DNA of 64,000 nucleotides from Apophysomyces variabilis. Its lineage: Eukaryota > Mucoromycota > Mucoromycetes > Mucorales > Mucoraceae. Made by a program: the position numbers and the translations under genes. Within the stretch, counting starts at the first letter, position 1. Each line of letters begins with the position of its first letter. The notes beneath the pieces are model-generated. The model ran no database searches. It saw nothing but the letters and a program-made list of their open reading frames with translations, and was not told the origin of the DNA. The stretch spans positions 1,107,465 through 1,171,464 of the forward strand of contig MZZL01000408.1 in NCBI GenBank assembly GCA_002749535.1. Direction: 5' to 3'. Of this stretch, positions 12,916 to 24,603 are shown piece by piece.

Positions 12916-13500
12916 CGTCGTGTGTATCAAGCAGTGCGCATCAAAAGCGGAAGCACAAAAAATGACGATGTTGCTCCGGACCGTGCTTTTCAGACAAAAT
13001 CCGGACTAGGAATTTGATAGGGATGAGTAATCTACCGACTATGGCATTACAATTGTTGAATGTCATGGGGTAATATTCGTTGTACACATCTTTGAAATTA
13101 TTATCAGTATCAGGATTAGCAAATCATTTGTAAGAGATGAAATAAGCTCTGCGTTAAAACATAGCGACAGATTTTACATGGTTTTACTACGCTTGTTTTA
13201 AAGGTTCGTTGAATGGGAGATATAACCTACTTCAATTAATGAACTAGCTTTAATAAGCAATGGCTAACAGTTTTTCAATAAAGCATGACCACTTTAAAGC
13301 GTATATTTTGCTGAATCTTTAAGGGAAATGCTTCTAGTTATCTTGGAGAGAGCAGAGCTGTTTTTTTCCCGGTCGACAGCCGGGGAAGCAATGGGGCTCG
13401 GATCCACACCGGACTTGTTCGATTCTGCCAGATCTTCAGCGTGATGGTAGCCACGCGTGAAAGTTCATAAACATCGATTTTGCATAATATCCTTCTGATT
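12916..13500. promoter_or_regulatory. Divergent promoter region between TRS130 and CUL4
   Basis: The 585-bp AT-rich gap separates the start codons of two genes transcribed away from each other. No clear TATA box or known operator was recognised. A minus-strand ORF at 13338-13550 overlaps the CUL4 start and is treated as a shadow. Confidence 0.5.
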
Positions 13501-16500
13501 ATGCCTCCTAAACGAACCAAAGGTGATTTCTGCGAAAGCGTGGCAAACATTGTGGTCCCATGTTGTTCTTATTGTTAAAGTTTGGTCAATTTAGTTTCCA
13601 AAAAACGTAAAGCCTCCACTTCGTCCTCTCAGCCGACTTTGGAATCGTTCAAGATACACAGCAAAAACATCGCCGCTAATAAAATGAGCAGAGATTTAGC
13701 CCAAGAATCGTCTTCCTCATTATCACCGCACTCAAGCACTAGTGATGTTACACCTATGGCTGTCGACAGAGAGCCTACAGAGAATAAGGAGAATACTGAT
13801 ATAGACACAACTGCAACGTTGGGAACTTTGCAAAGAGCATCCTTTGCGGATAAACTAGCTATCAAAAATCTAAGAGGTTCTCTTTTTATTTCATGTGTTA
13901 GCAGTATTGGCAGTTCTAACCAAATTGTTCAGAACCGCATAAAAACAAATTACCAGAGGCATACTACGAAGAGGCATGGCAAACTCACCGGAGACTCCTC
14001 CTGATGATCCTTCACAGCGAACCACTACGTATCAGCCTTCAGTCAGCTTACGAAGTACAGCAAAGCTATCTGATCAATTTGACACTCACGACGATAATAT
14101 AGCTTTGCGAAAACATATGCCGCTTTGACAAAGCCAAAGATCTTTACCTACGATTGGAATCAGAGCTAAAACATCATATTCAGAAGATGGCAGTAACTTT
14201 GAATGAGTGAGTAATGCTAGGTTACTCTGCAATGCTAACCTTATAAAATTAGTATGGCATCCAGACAAGACGATTTCTTGCTTTATTTAAACACGACGTG
14301 GGCGCAGTTCTGTGAACAAATGGTAACCTAATAAGCGGATATGACAACGACATTTATGTTGCGTAATTTGAAAGACTACGATTCGTAATGTGTTTATGGA
14401 GCTGGATCGTCGATATATTATGCGCTCCACATCATATCCTTCTTTGATGTAAGTTGTGAATCAACCTTATTTTGCTCCGGAATCTGTGGTTCATTTAAAG
14501 TGATTATAGCGCCCTGGGAAAGGATCTTTTCCGGAATCACGTCATGGAGAGCCGTGCTGTACGAGAACGACTTGTCTCTAATATTTTATATTTAATACGG
14601 CAAGAAAGGTAACTTATTGCTCAAGTATGAAGCGATAATAATTATTTGATATTTGTACGGAAGAGATGGATGTATGATTGATCGAGAGCTTGTACGGTCC
14701 TTGTTGAGCATGACTGTAGATTTGGAGTTGTACTCAAGCGACTTTGAGCCACGGTTCATGGAGGATACGATTGCTTATTACAGCCAGGAAGGTTCACGGC
14801 TAATCAACGAACTTTCTGTTCCAGAGTATCTGCAGCATACATACAAACGGCGTGAGGAGGAAGGCATCGACCGTATGAATGGGTATCTCGATTCACGAAC
14901 GAAAGCACCGCTCATGGAAGCTGTTACCGAACAGCTGATCTATGTCAAAACCCAAGAAATTATTAGCAAAGGTGCTTATAATTTGGTATAGAGCTCGCTT
15001 AAACTAATAGTGGCATTGCAGGATTCGACGCAATGATGGACGAACAACTCGCAGAGCCGTTGCGCATTTTCTATGAAGCATTGAATCCTAGCAAAGAACT
15101 TGCGCATTTACGTGCTGCCTTTGCGGATTACATCAAAGTGAGATTTTTGTCACAACGGGCATTAACCAGTTTTTATTGACTGTCAGTATGCAGCGTCGGG
15201 GAACCGATATGATCAAAGACCCAAAGCAAGATGCAACTATGGTTCCGTGTTTGCTAGATTACAAGGCTAAGCTTGATAATATCCTTGCAAATTGTTTCCA
15301 CAACGATACGCTATTTGCAAACGTACTGAAGGAAAGCTTTGAGACATTTGTCAACACCCGGCGAAACAGACCTGCAGAATTGGTTGCGAAATTCATTGAC
15401 AGTAAACTCCGAGCGAGCAGTAAGGTTAGTCGTCTGTTGTTTAGCTGTTGAAAGTTTTATGCATGCTAAATGTAAACGGTGCTAGAAAAACGGAGATGAG
15501 GACGTAGAACAAGTTCTTGATCGGGTTCTCGTAATCTTCCGCTATTTGCAAGGTAAACGTTTTGCAATTCAGGGTAACTGTTGTATTCTGATTTTGGATA
15601 AGGCAAGGATACGTTTGAGGCATTTTATAAACGGTTTCTTGCCAAACGTCTGTTGCTTAACCGAAGCGCATCAAACGACGCAGAAAAAAACATACTAGCA
15701 AAACTGAAAGCCGGTAAGCAAATATCAGTTGACCGATATGTGTTTACACTATCGATATTACTATCTGCTTAGAATGCGGTCCAGATTTCACCAAGAACAT
15801 GGAGGCGATGTTTAAAGATATCGAAATATCAGCCGATTTGACTAACGCATTTAAGGTACTGCATGCGTTAAGTTGAATAGATGATTTAGGGAACATTTAC
15901 AGGCGTCCAAAGAATACAAGCAAGATGGCGAAATTCAGATGCACACCAATGTCCTTGCACAGGGGATATGGCCTTCGTACTCCATGCCTGAAACTATTTT
16001 ACCGGCTGATGTAGGTGGAACTTGCGGTTAAAGGAAATGCAGAATTCATTTGCTGATATCTGTGATCAGATGATAACTTATCAGGAAGCTTACGAAAGAT
16101 TTTACACTGCCAAGTTCAAGGGAAGAAGGTTAACTTGGAAGAATTCACTTGGCTCCTGTTCAATCAAAGCACACTTCCCCTCTGGAACAAAGGAACTCCA
16201 AGTCAGTGTGTATCAGACCGCTGTCCTGCTTCTATTCAACCATAAGTCTGTCATGCCTTACAAAGAAATACAATCTGCTACAGCACTCGGTAAGCGAAGA
16301 GAGAACACTGTTTTTTTCTTTTAAAGAAAATAAGGATGCGCTTACCATGCCTTAATAGATGAAAAAGAGTTGAAAAGAGTTTTACAGTCTTTAGCATGTG
16401 GACAGTATAAGATCATCAAGAAATCGTCCGCAGGAGCGGAAATTAAGTCTTCAGATGAGTTTACATACAATGCTGAGTTCACTGCATCACCCTATCGAAT

Positions 16501-16935
16501 AAAGATCAACACTATCCAGCAAGAACAAACGGTAGAAGAACGAAAGGAAACACAATCCAAGGTGTTGATAAATAGGCAACATCAGGTAATTTTGTAAAGC
16601 TTGTTAATAACACGAGTATACTCATTTCTGTTTAGCTGGAGGCTGCTATTGTTCGAATAATGAAGGCGAAGAGAAAACTTAGTCATGCAGAATTGGTAAA
16701 GGAGATCTTTGCCCAATTAAAGTTCCCGTTGGAGGTAAGTTTAGTTTTGGGAAGATGGGCAGCAGGGCGCTAATGCTGAATGAATAGGCATCTGAAATTA
16801 AAAAACGCATTGAAACGCTTATTGACAGGTAAGAATACTTTTTAGAGAATGGCATGATTCTCACAGAGTTTCCTATTTAGGGATTATCTTACGCGAGATG
16901 AGCATGACAACTCCTTGTACATTTATGTCAGTTAA
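13501..16935 (+). CDS. CUL4: Cullin-4 family ubiquitin-ligase scaffold
   Basis: The start is ATG 13501 (MPPKRTK), followed after an intron by [20 protein letters not shown] Ser/Thr-rich, probably disordered N-terminus of about 100 residues precedes [14 protein letters not shown], which matches the first CUL4 helix (KLPxxYxxxxW). Cullin repeats run through exons at about 14,270-15,430. The cullin-homology region has [20 protein letters not shown] (15,605-15,675), [36 protein letters not shown] (about 16,190) and [17 protein letters not shown] at the end. The neddylation site is in [19 protein letters not shown] (about 16,640-16,700). CUL4 scaffolds RING ligases with DDB1 and ROC1 in nucleus and cytoplasm. 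About 13 introns are present. Near 16,011 a 59-bp intron (ending CAG before [12 protein letters not shown]) fits the family better than a 23-bp one. Confidence 0.93.
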
Positions 16936-18303
16936 TCCAATAAAATGCTAGTTTTCTTCAGCTTAATGCCTCGAGTTCCTTGCGTAGGGGACATGGATAC
17001 AGTAAGCATTATACAGCCACGCATGACGAAAAGAAAGGGATAATAAATGGTCATTGCCCGGCGTAATGAACATCCATTCTGCCCTGTACAGTGATATGGA
17101 TTAAATCTCCTTCTATTCTTTGTTTAGATGTCGATCTTTTTTAGGGCATGTGCGCGAAGTTGGAATTGGCAAGGAACACACACATAATAATTCAATTTTT
17201 ACAAGTTGCGCCAAGATAGTGTCGCGTGGAGACAAGAAGATTTTTCACCTTGGTTTGGTTTAACAGGTTCTTTCTTTTGCCATATATGAACTATGGGTGA
17301 TGTTTCTTTTGTTTAAGATTAGGTACGTGCGCCGTCCCAATAGTGACTGAGGAGTCAAGGAGCAGATGTATTTCTGTTTTAATCGAATCTTATCGTTGTC
17401 TTACAGCGAACAAAATTAAGTGTAGCAAGCAAGGGAGACGCTTCTTTTCATTTCGCGTATATTTCTTAAATTCAATGTGTATTCGTGGTAAATGTGTTTG
17501 GAAGATATAGCCATATGTTAACAATGACTAGGTTTAAGTCGAAAGATTGATCTTGGTTTTGTTGATAATTCTATATGTACCCTGGATCGTTCACAATGAA
17601 CTTTTTTTTCCGTAGCACGTTGCTGAAGTCTCAAGTACATTAAGTTGCAGACCAAGTTTCCTTGCAGTAGTGATCTGTGCTTGGGATAGCCTCGGAAATA
17701 TACCTAATAAATACATATATAAAATGGGAAAAGAAAGGAGAGAAAAGTGTAAGGAGGTAGAAGAAAGGCGAAAGGAAAGGAAAAGAAAAGAGAGTGCGAG
17801 AATAGATAGGTTAGTAGGAGGTAAAATAGTTTGTTTATTTATACACCATATGATGATCATATTGTAAAATATGGAGGCAAGACCGAGTTTATATTCCATG
17901 TTGAGAAAGGGTGATTATTTTGGGTGGCACTTGGGAACATGCAATCAAATCCTGTTATCGAAGTAGAAGCAAATATGACATTGTCATCGTATCCTTGGTG
18001 AGCCCTTGTTCCCAACCGTTACCCTCGCTACCCTCTCAGTCTCCCCCCTATTTCCTAGGTTTCCTTGAGTCTCCCCTCATTGTTGCCTTTTTATCTCTCC
18101 TTATTTCCAGTCAACCTTTTTAACTTCTCTCTTCATCCTTTTTTTTTCTATTTCTTCCTTTGCTTGCTTTTCTTGGTTTTTTATCATTTCTCTTCCTTTT
18201 GTTTTTATCGCACTTCATTTTTAACCAAAAAAACCCTTCCCATTCTTTTTCCCTTTTATTTATATTTTTATCACACTACAATCTATAATCCTCAAACTTT
18301 ATT
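16936..18303. other. Long intergenic region with pyrimidine-rich promoter tract
   Basis: No coding exon with recognisable homology was found over about 1.4 kb. Purine-rich sequence (17,700-17,820) is followed by a strongly C/T-rich stretch (about 18,000-18,290) that ends directly before the next start codon. That is typical of fungal promoters and 5' UTRs. ORFs inside these low-complexity tracts are not called. Confidence 0.6.
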
Positions 18304-19310
18304 ATGTCGCCAATTACAGTTGTTGATTCGAGTGCACTTACATCGCCACTGGTAAATGAGACAACACGGTATACGAATGAAAAGGTAAAGTATAAACTGA
18401 AAGCTTTGTTTGATTCCTTTTCTTACGTTCACGTTTTCAGTTGAACACTGTTGATATTACGACTGAAAAGTACAATTCATCTGGTGATGCTGCACTATCA
18501 CATCCTTCCTTATCCAACGTATCTTCTTGCACTTCGCTGGTTTCATTATCATACGACATTACCTCCTTCGCAGAAGAGGATTCATCAGATGTTCATACTG
18601 AACTAAGAACTCCGAAAATCATGTCTCTGAAGATGCGGTTAAGGAAGGCATTACGGATAACCACACAACACCAAAATGATATGCTTGCTCCGCCCCTTAC
18701 TGGTTCTTCTGTGTCGTCAGATGAAGATGAATGCCCGTCCACACCGACACGGTATGCTCTGTCGGCCTACATACCTCAACTCGACATGGATTCTGTATGC
18801 CATGACAGTCAATGGAAAGATTCAGCCATATCGACTTCCTCGTTTGCCACCACCGAGGAAAAACAGAAACTGTCATTGGCCAACAAAATTAAAGGGAAAC
18901 TTCAAGAAGGAAAGAAGTCGCTCCGAGAAAGATCATCCTCCCTTGCATCTTCAACACACTCAGAGGTTGTCCCGACGATATCGGCACGGCCAACCAAAGG
19001 TATCCTAAAGTCACCCTCCGAAAGAAAACCTGTCGTCCCTAGGCCAGAAGCACCACGACAGACACGTACCGCCTTCTTCTTCAAGCGGAAAGAAGAGCGA
19101 CCAACCTTGGTACGATTTTCCAAAACAGTCTCTGTCCATGATGTATTGTCTATGCATGAATATGACCGGGGGTCCGATCCTGACGCTGTATGCACCCGTC
19201 TGACCGCGGAATCGGCGCACCAGATAAAAGAGGAACTCAATGCATACAAACTTCATGAGATGCAAGTGCATGATCTCAGTCGCGTTTATACTCATTTCTT
19301 CTTCTTTTGA
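18304..19310 (+). CDS. Conserved-looking fungal protein of unknown function with C-terminal EYDR/THFF motif region
   Basis: ATG 18304 begins MSPITVVDSSALTSPLVN; a short intron (about 18,385-18,440) joins LNTVDITTEKYNSS. The protein is about 315 residues. The N-terminal two thirds is Ser/Thr-rich and probably disordered, with basic blocks. The C-terminal 100 residues look structured and conserved: TKGILKSP, then VRFSKTVSVHDV, then MHEYDRGSDPDAV, then LNAYKLHEMQVHDLSR and a final THFF. I associate the order VxF...EYDR...EL..YK..EM.VH..S..THFF with uncharacterised fungal proteins, but I cannot name the family. No signal peptide or membrane segment is visible. The long pyrimidine-rich leader supports a real transcript. 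Function is unknown; a regulatory or scaffold role would be guesswork. Confidence 0.75.
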
Positions 19311-21344
19311 CTATACTATATAATGAAAGAAAAAAATAAAATGCTTGAACAACCGAAATAATCACACAACAAACATCAATTAAGGAATACATATGTATGC
19401 ATTTTATATACTACAAACAATCATATCATATGCAGATAACCGCATGTTGTCTTGCGAAGTTGTCTCAATTTGACATCACCAAGACGAAACAGTATATGTC
19501 TACCTTGAACAAGTATAGATGGCTTCCATCCAATGTATCTAGCGGTTCGCGGATATGATTCGTCAGCTTACGGCCCAAAAATAAACAAGGGTCAGAGGGA
19601 ATCAATTGCGTATACGAGGCCTAACTTTTATTCTTCGTTCTCGTTCGCCCCTCTACTGTGAATTTCTCTATGTCCGTACAGTATATTTACATTATAATTT
19701 CTCGACTCATGAATGGTTTGGTTCCAATACCTTATGGCACAGTAACAATGTTATTAAGACAAACTGCCAGATCGGGTGTATTTTCTTTGCGCAAACTATT
19801 GAGAACAGTGGCCTCTCAGGGAAAAAGGGAATGCGAGTATAGGTGCAATATCGATTGATAGTCGTACCTTGATGAATCTAATGAGTGTTAACAGTACAAT
19901 GAGTTAATTAACCTAAACAAAAACAAAGAATCATAACACAAGATAGCATACATGAACCCTTATCATAAGGGTTATTCAAAAAATGCAGGTGGCATTTAGC
20001 TGGGTTATTGCCCGGGTTGATGCTTGTGGGCATCACGTTTCTTACCTATTGCCGTCCTAGACAACAAGAGATTATCACATTGTGAAGACGCACCGTTTTC
20101 CATAAAAGCGAACACTTAATCAAGAAAAAGGTCCAAGAGAATAACAGCGCGTGATACTGGATTCTTTTTATCCCGTTCCTCCGCTCTACTATATTCGTAC
20201 CGTAAGACTTGCGTACGGTGAGGTTTGTGTTGAGATGAGGACAGGAATAAACTTGCTTGATGTTTAGCCAGCATGTCTTTACAAAACACAACTGGGTTAC
20301 TTTTACTTCTATGCTGCTTCCTTTTTCACTGTTTGTTGCCATTTTTTTTATCTGCAGCCCAAATAACCGGTGACGGCGCCACCTTATCCTATGCGTTACC
20401 CCGTGGGATACTAATCATCATACTAACTTACCTAATTAGCAAAGAACTACAGCTATGGATCTTTTGCTGAACATCAAGACTTAAAGTGTACGTACCATTA
20501 CCTTATAACAAAGGATAGATCTCAAGCAACGCAAATGCTATCGTAAGTAATCGGTTCATAATGCACAATGAAATTTTGTAGAAGGATTTTCTTAGAGCGA
20601 GTACTAATTCTTTCCCTTGACATTTGATACTGCGCATTCTGATCCTCGGTATCCTCTTGGAATAGTATGAAACAAACAGGCGCCCGGTCAGAGGACCTAA
20701 TGAACTAATAAAATGAGCTTAATTCCGACTACTTTTTTTTTTTTTTTTTGGTTTGGGCTTATCATAGCCGCTATGGGGAAGGATGGAAGGATGCCATCAC
20801 ATATCATTTGTTGCTCAAAAACAAAGCTGCTGGTTAATATTTGAGCATGTACTAAAAGTTCCCGCATAACTTTCTGTACGTCAATCATTAGGATATTCCA
20901 ACCAATAATTCCAAAGATCTGGACTCCATTTGAACTGCAAACAGAAAATTAATAACTACCGGAAACGGTTGTATTTTTGCATGTATTTCATATAAAAAAG
21001 CTATTTACAGTCCTATTTTTTTAAGACTTCGGAAAATACAGTTTCTTTTTGATTTAGCATAAAAAGCACATGAAATAAACATACAGGAAATCTACAAAAC
21101 CATATATACGATCCGATTTGGGAAGGGTGGTTGCATAGAATACAAGGGTGATGAAAAAAAGGGGAAAGGGTGAAGTGGAAGTGTGTGAAATAGAGTACAT
21201 CAAAGTTTTAGGAACAAGAAATGACATAATATAACAAGGAAAGGTTTGGTGATCAAATAAACAAACAAAGAAAGAAAGGGGAGGGAAAGAAACAAAAGGA
21301 GAGGGAGAAAAAAAAAAGAACAAGAAGGAAAAATATATGTACAA
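19311..21344. other. Intergenic region with no supported gene
   Basis: About 2 kb of AT-rich sequence. Several open frames of 60-98 codons exist, but none shows a domain, a convincing splice pattern or biased composition. A 65-codon frame at 20,273-20,470 begins with a hydrophobic leader-like stretch, but this alone does not support a call. A run of T (about 20,730-20,750) and A/G-rich tracts (about 21,120-21,340) are low complexity; the latter is probably the 3' UTR of the ankyrin gene on the minus strand. Confidence 0.55.
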
Positions 21345-23198
21345 TTAGAAAGAAGATTTTCTGTTGTCACCAACCATTTTGGCTCTGGACCGTCTAATTG
21401 CACGTTCGATGATCACTGATAAAGAGAGATAGACGTAAGGAAAAAAAATATAGAAACTAGAAAAGTAAAATAAACTTACATCGACATCTTCTACGATCCT
21501 GCTCGAATTTCGGGCAATCGCTTATCTGCAAACCACGATTGGTCCGTGCATTCAGATTGGCATGGGCAAGTGATACGAGGTATTCCAAGGCGGACCAGAG
21601 TCCAAGTGTAGCAGCATAATGAAGGGCAGTCCAACCTAGACAAACAAAAAGAAACAATTCAGTTAGCTATGGGTCATTGTAGAAATAATTGCCGGTTTCT
21701 TACCATCGTTGTCAGGGTGGTTAACGTCCACGCCCACTTCAGTTACCAGGTATTTCACCATATGTTCGTGACCGTGCATGAGAGCGAGTTGCAAAAGGGA
21801 GTGGTTATGTACATCGCCGACACTCTGCTGGATGGGCATTCTTGTTGTATGAAGAATTTGAGCGACCTCAGCCAGGTCTCCATGGACACACGCATCGACC
21901 AAGACCACATGAGGATCAAATCGCACCTGCCGAAGCAAGTTGGCTTTTTCCGATTTTTCTTGATGAACCAGTAATTCCGGCATATCCCGATCATGTTGCT
22001 GCTTAGGTGGGTTACAAGGGAAACAGCCAGGTCTTGTAGGCAGTGCAGATGGTTCGATCGCCATCATTTCCTCGTCCTCGTCCTTGCTCATATCGATTGA
22101 TGTGGTTGCCGTTGGGGACGGTGTCCAACGGGAGGGATGGTATGGATCTTCGGGTGTGGCTGGCGGTGGTGGGGAGGTCATGGGGGATGTTGGCGGTGAC
22201 CAACAGAGATCGGGCATATCGGGTGTAGATGGTTTCGAAGTATGTTCCTCTATTGAAGACATGGAGGAGAAGGACGAGGACGAAGATGACGAAGAGAAAG
22301 ACATAGGTGACAAGATGGCCTCGGAACGCGCAATTTTCTGAGCGCATGGATGCTGCACGTCGTTCGCATTCGTACTATCATCCTGGGGGAACATCACGGG
22401 AACATTTTCTATCATCATCGATTTCTTGAAATAATCGTCCGGGATCGGCAGTGTAGTGACCGTGGGGGGCGACGGGCTAGGCGATGGGACTGGCAAAGCG
22501 GACACGGCTTTTTTCAACAGCATGGATGTTCGTTGGAGACTCGGTGGGTTAGTAGTGATGACGGTCGGTGGTGCCGACGTGGGTCTCTGTAGGTTTGTGG
22601 AACTTGCTTGTTTTTTCTCAAGGGCAGCAAGACATTCGCGGCTGGTGCAACAGTCGACCGGGCCGATTTGTCGGGAATTCCGAATGGAAGGGTCCGCACC
22701 AAGGTCGACCATCAGTCGTACAAGACGAGACATGCCGAAAAAGCACGCTAGATGAAGAGAAGTATTGCCACAGCCCCAAAGATGGTTCAAGAACAGTTGA
22801 AGTTCCGCATTCTGGGTATGTTGTCGCAAAAAGTGAAGAAGGGAACAGGCAAGCGCTTCATGGTTATGAACAAGTGCCAGCTGAAGTGCGTTTAGATCCG
22901 TCAGTGGTTTGCCAAACTTGCGACAAGCGTCTGATCGTACTGAAGGATCGAATTGGATCACACGATGCTTGTGTGAAGCCGGATAGAGGGATGCATCGTT
23001 TTGAAGACGTGAAGTCAATAGGACTCGAACGACGTGTGGTACACGGATCGTGTCCTGACACAAATGAGAAAATTCGTCTCTTGCATTTGTGGAGATGATC
23101 GTTTGTATTGATCGCCAGAGACGTGAAGGAGAACAACATGTTGCGGATGTGCAACCTTTGCTACTGTGCTGATGGTTGTTATGGATAACAGTAGCCAT
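21345..23198 (-). CDS. Ankyrin-repeat protein with two RVxF-type PP1-docking-like motifs (MYPT-like module)
   Basis: ATG 23198 opens a long first exon; two introns follow (about 21,618-21,690 and 21,420-21,480), and the last exon ends RRSRAKMVGDNRKSSF at 21345. Residues 79-83 read RVIQF and continue DPSVRSDAC into ankyrin repeats (about residues 100-185, with NTSLHLACFFGMSRLVRLMV). Residues 423-427 read RQVRF and continue DPHVVLVDACVHGDLAEV into a second ankyrin block (SLLQLALMHGHEHMVKYLV, then GWTALHYAATLGLWSALEYL). The second unit resembles the start of animal myosin-phosphatase targeting subunits, where KVKF precedes ankyrin repeats and binds PP1. The middle (about 200-410) is Pro/Ser-rich and probably disordered. 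A PP1-targeting role is inference. The total length is about 580 residues. Confidence 0.85.
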
Positions 23199-24603
23199 AT
23201 TCGGATGATCTACTCTTTTTTTTTCCTGGGATAGCGCTACTTGGTTACTGCTGCTGTTGCTATTTTTCCTTTAAAATATGATCGGCTTGTGTTTAGAATG
23301 TTAGAAAATAGAAATAAGAAAACTGAGATAAAGAGAAGATTAAAAGAAAAAAAAGGGATTCTTGAATGGTTTCTTTTTGAGAAAGAGAAAAAGGGAAGAA
23401 GAAGGAGAAGAAAAAAGATGAATCTAAGGCAGGATTATAAAAAAAACTTTCTTTTCCTAACCAGACAACTAGGAGAGAGAAACTCACGGTAAGAGTGCAA
23501 AACATGCAGGCATGTGCCCGTATCTTAGCTGGTAATCATTCGCTTAGATCCATTTTTGTGTGTCTTTCCGGATTCCGTGCTGGAAGAAAAACTTTTTTTT
23601 TCTCTGTGTGACGGAAACCAACAAAGGAAGTTCCGCTCCTATTCCCCATCGCGTCATGTTATCAAGTTTCTAAAGCTTATATTCAGAAAAAGAAAAAGGG
23701 AAAAATAGAAGTAGAAGTAACCAAATCAAAACGAAATCTGATCTTTTTACTGTTCCCAACAAAAGGGAAAACTATTGATATAATCATTAATCGAGAAATA
23801 CCCTTTACCCTAAGTTATACAACACAGACTAAACGCTGTACGATGGGCTTAACAGCCACTTTCACGGACCACTTCGTCATCAGCCACAGTTTAATCCCTT
23901 TTTTTTCCTATACGCTCTCTATCCATGTCTTTTTTCTTTCTTTCCGGAGAAGACGGAATCCTTACCCTCCTGTTTCGTTGCACGGTCGTTTGTTGTGATG
24001 CGTCCGGTGATGAACTATTACCCTTGATTGTCCCAAACCTTTTTATTATTATTGTTTTTTGTTGTTGCAAAAATGAAAAACACGAACGTCATATTTCTTT
24101 TACGATCGGATATTACTTTTCTAGAGAAAAGAGAAAGTGCATGGACCTCAGTCTAATGATGATACACATCTCAGTTTTTTTTTACCCGTGATCTTGTCAA
24201 ACATGAAAGGTGCTTGACATTCAACCTCCCCTCTCCTCCATCTTGAAACTCTCTCCTTCAAGGTTAGTTACTATGAAAGACAATCTACCTTTTACTTTTT
24301 GTGTGGTTAACTTATTTTTGTTCTTTTTGTCCTAGTGATCGCCAAGGACATTTCCATGGGGATCCCGGCTAAATAAAGTAGCCGTTAGTGACCAACACAC
24401 GGCCCCAATAACATTTTTTTTTAGTTTTTTTTTTACTTTTTCATCTCCCCCTCTCACTCTGGTCCCTTAAACCCAACCCCTCTCTCTCATTTTTTTACTG
24501 CAAAGTCTAAAGTGTTGTCAGTTGACACTCTATTTTTTTGTACATTTTTCGCTGTCCTCCTTTTCCCTCGTAACATACCATTTGACGCTCCATCTGTTTG
24601 TCA
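23199..24603. promoter_or_regulatory. Divergent promoter region with long A/G and C/T tracts
   Basis: This 1.4-kb gap lies between the ankyrin gene (minus) and the UPF0658 gene (plus). It holds purine-rich runs near 23,310-23,440 and 23,680-23,720, and pyrimidine-rich runs near 24,210-24,560. The ORFs inside these tracts (for example 23,925-24,191) are compositional and not called. No specific operator was recognised. Confidence 0.5.

Noticed and set aside
16011..16033. A 23-bp intron in CUL4
   Set aside because: It is too short for splicing. A 59-bp intron from the same donor to the CAG before [12 protein letters not shown] gives a better cullin alignment.
20273..20470. 65-codon ORF with a hydrophobic leader-like start
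   Set aside because: Only the leader resembles anything and the rest lacks a domain. Chance hydrophobic runs are common in AT-rich DNA.
22043..23154. Several plus-strand ORFs, up to 176 codons, opposite the ankyrin gene
   Set aside because: They are antisense shadows; the minus-strand frame has clear ankyrin repeats.
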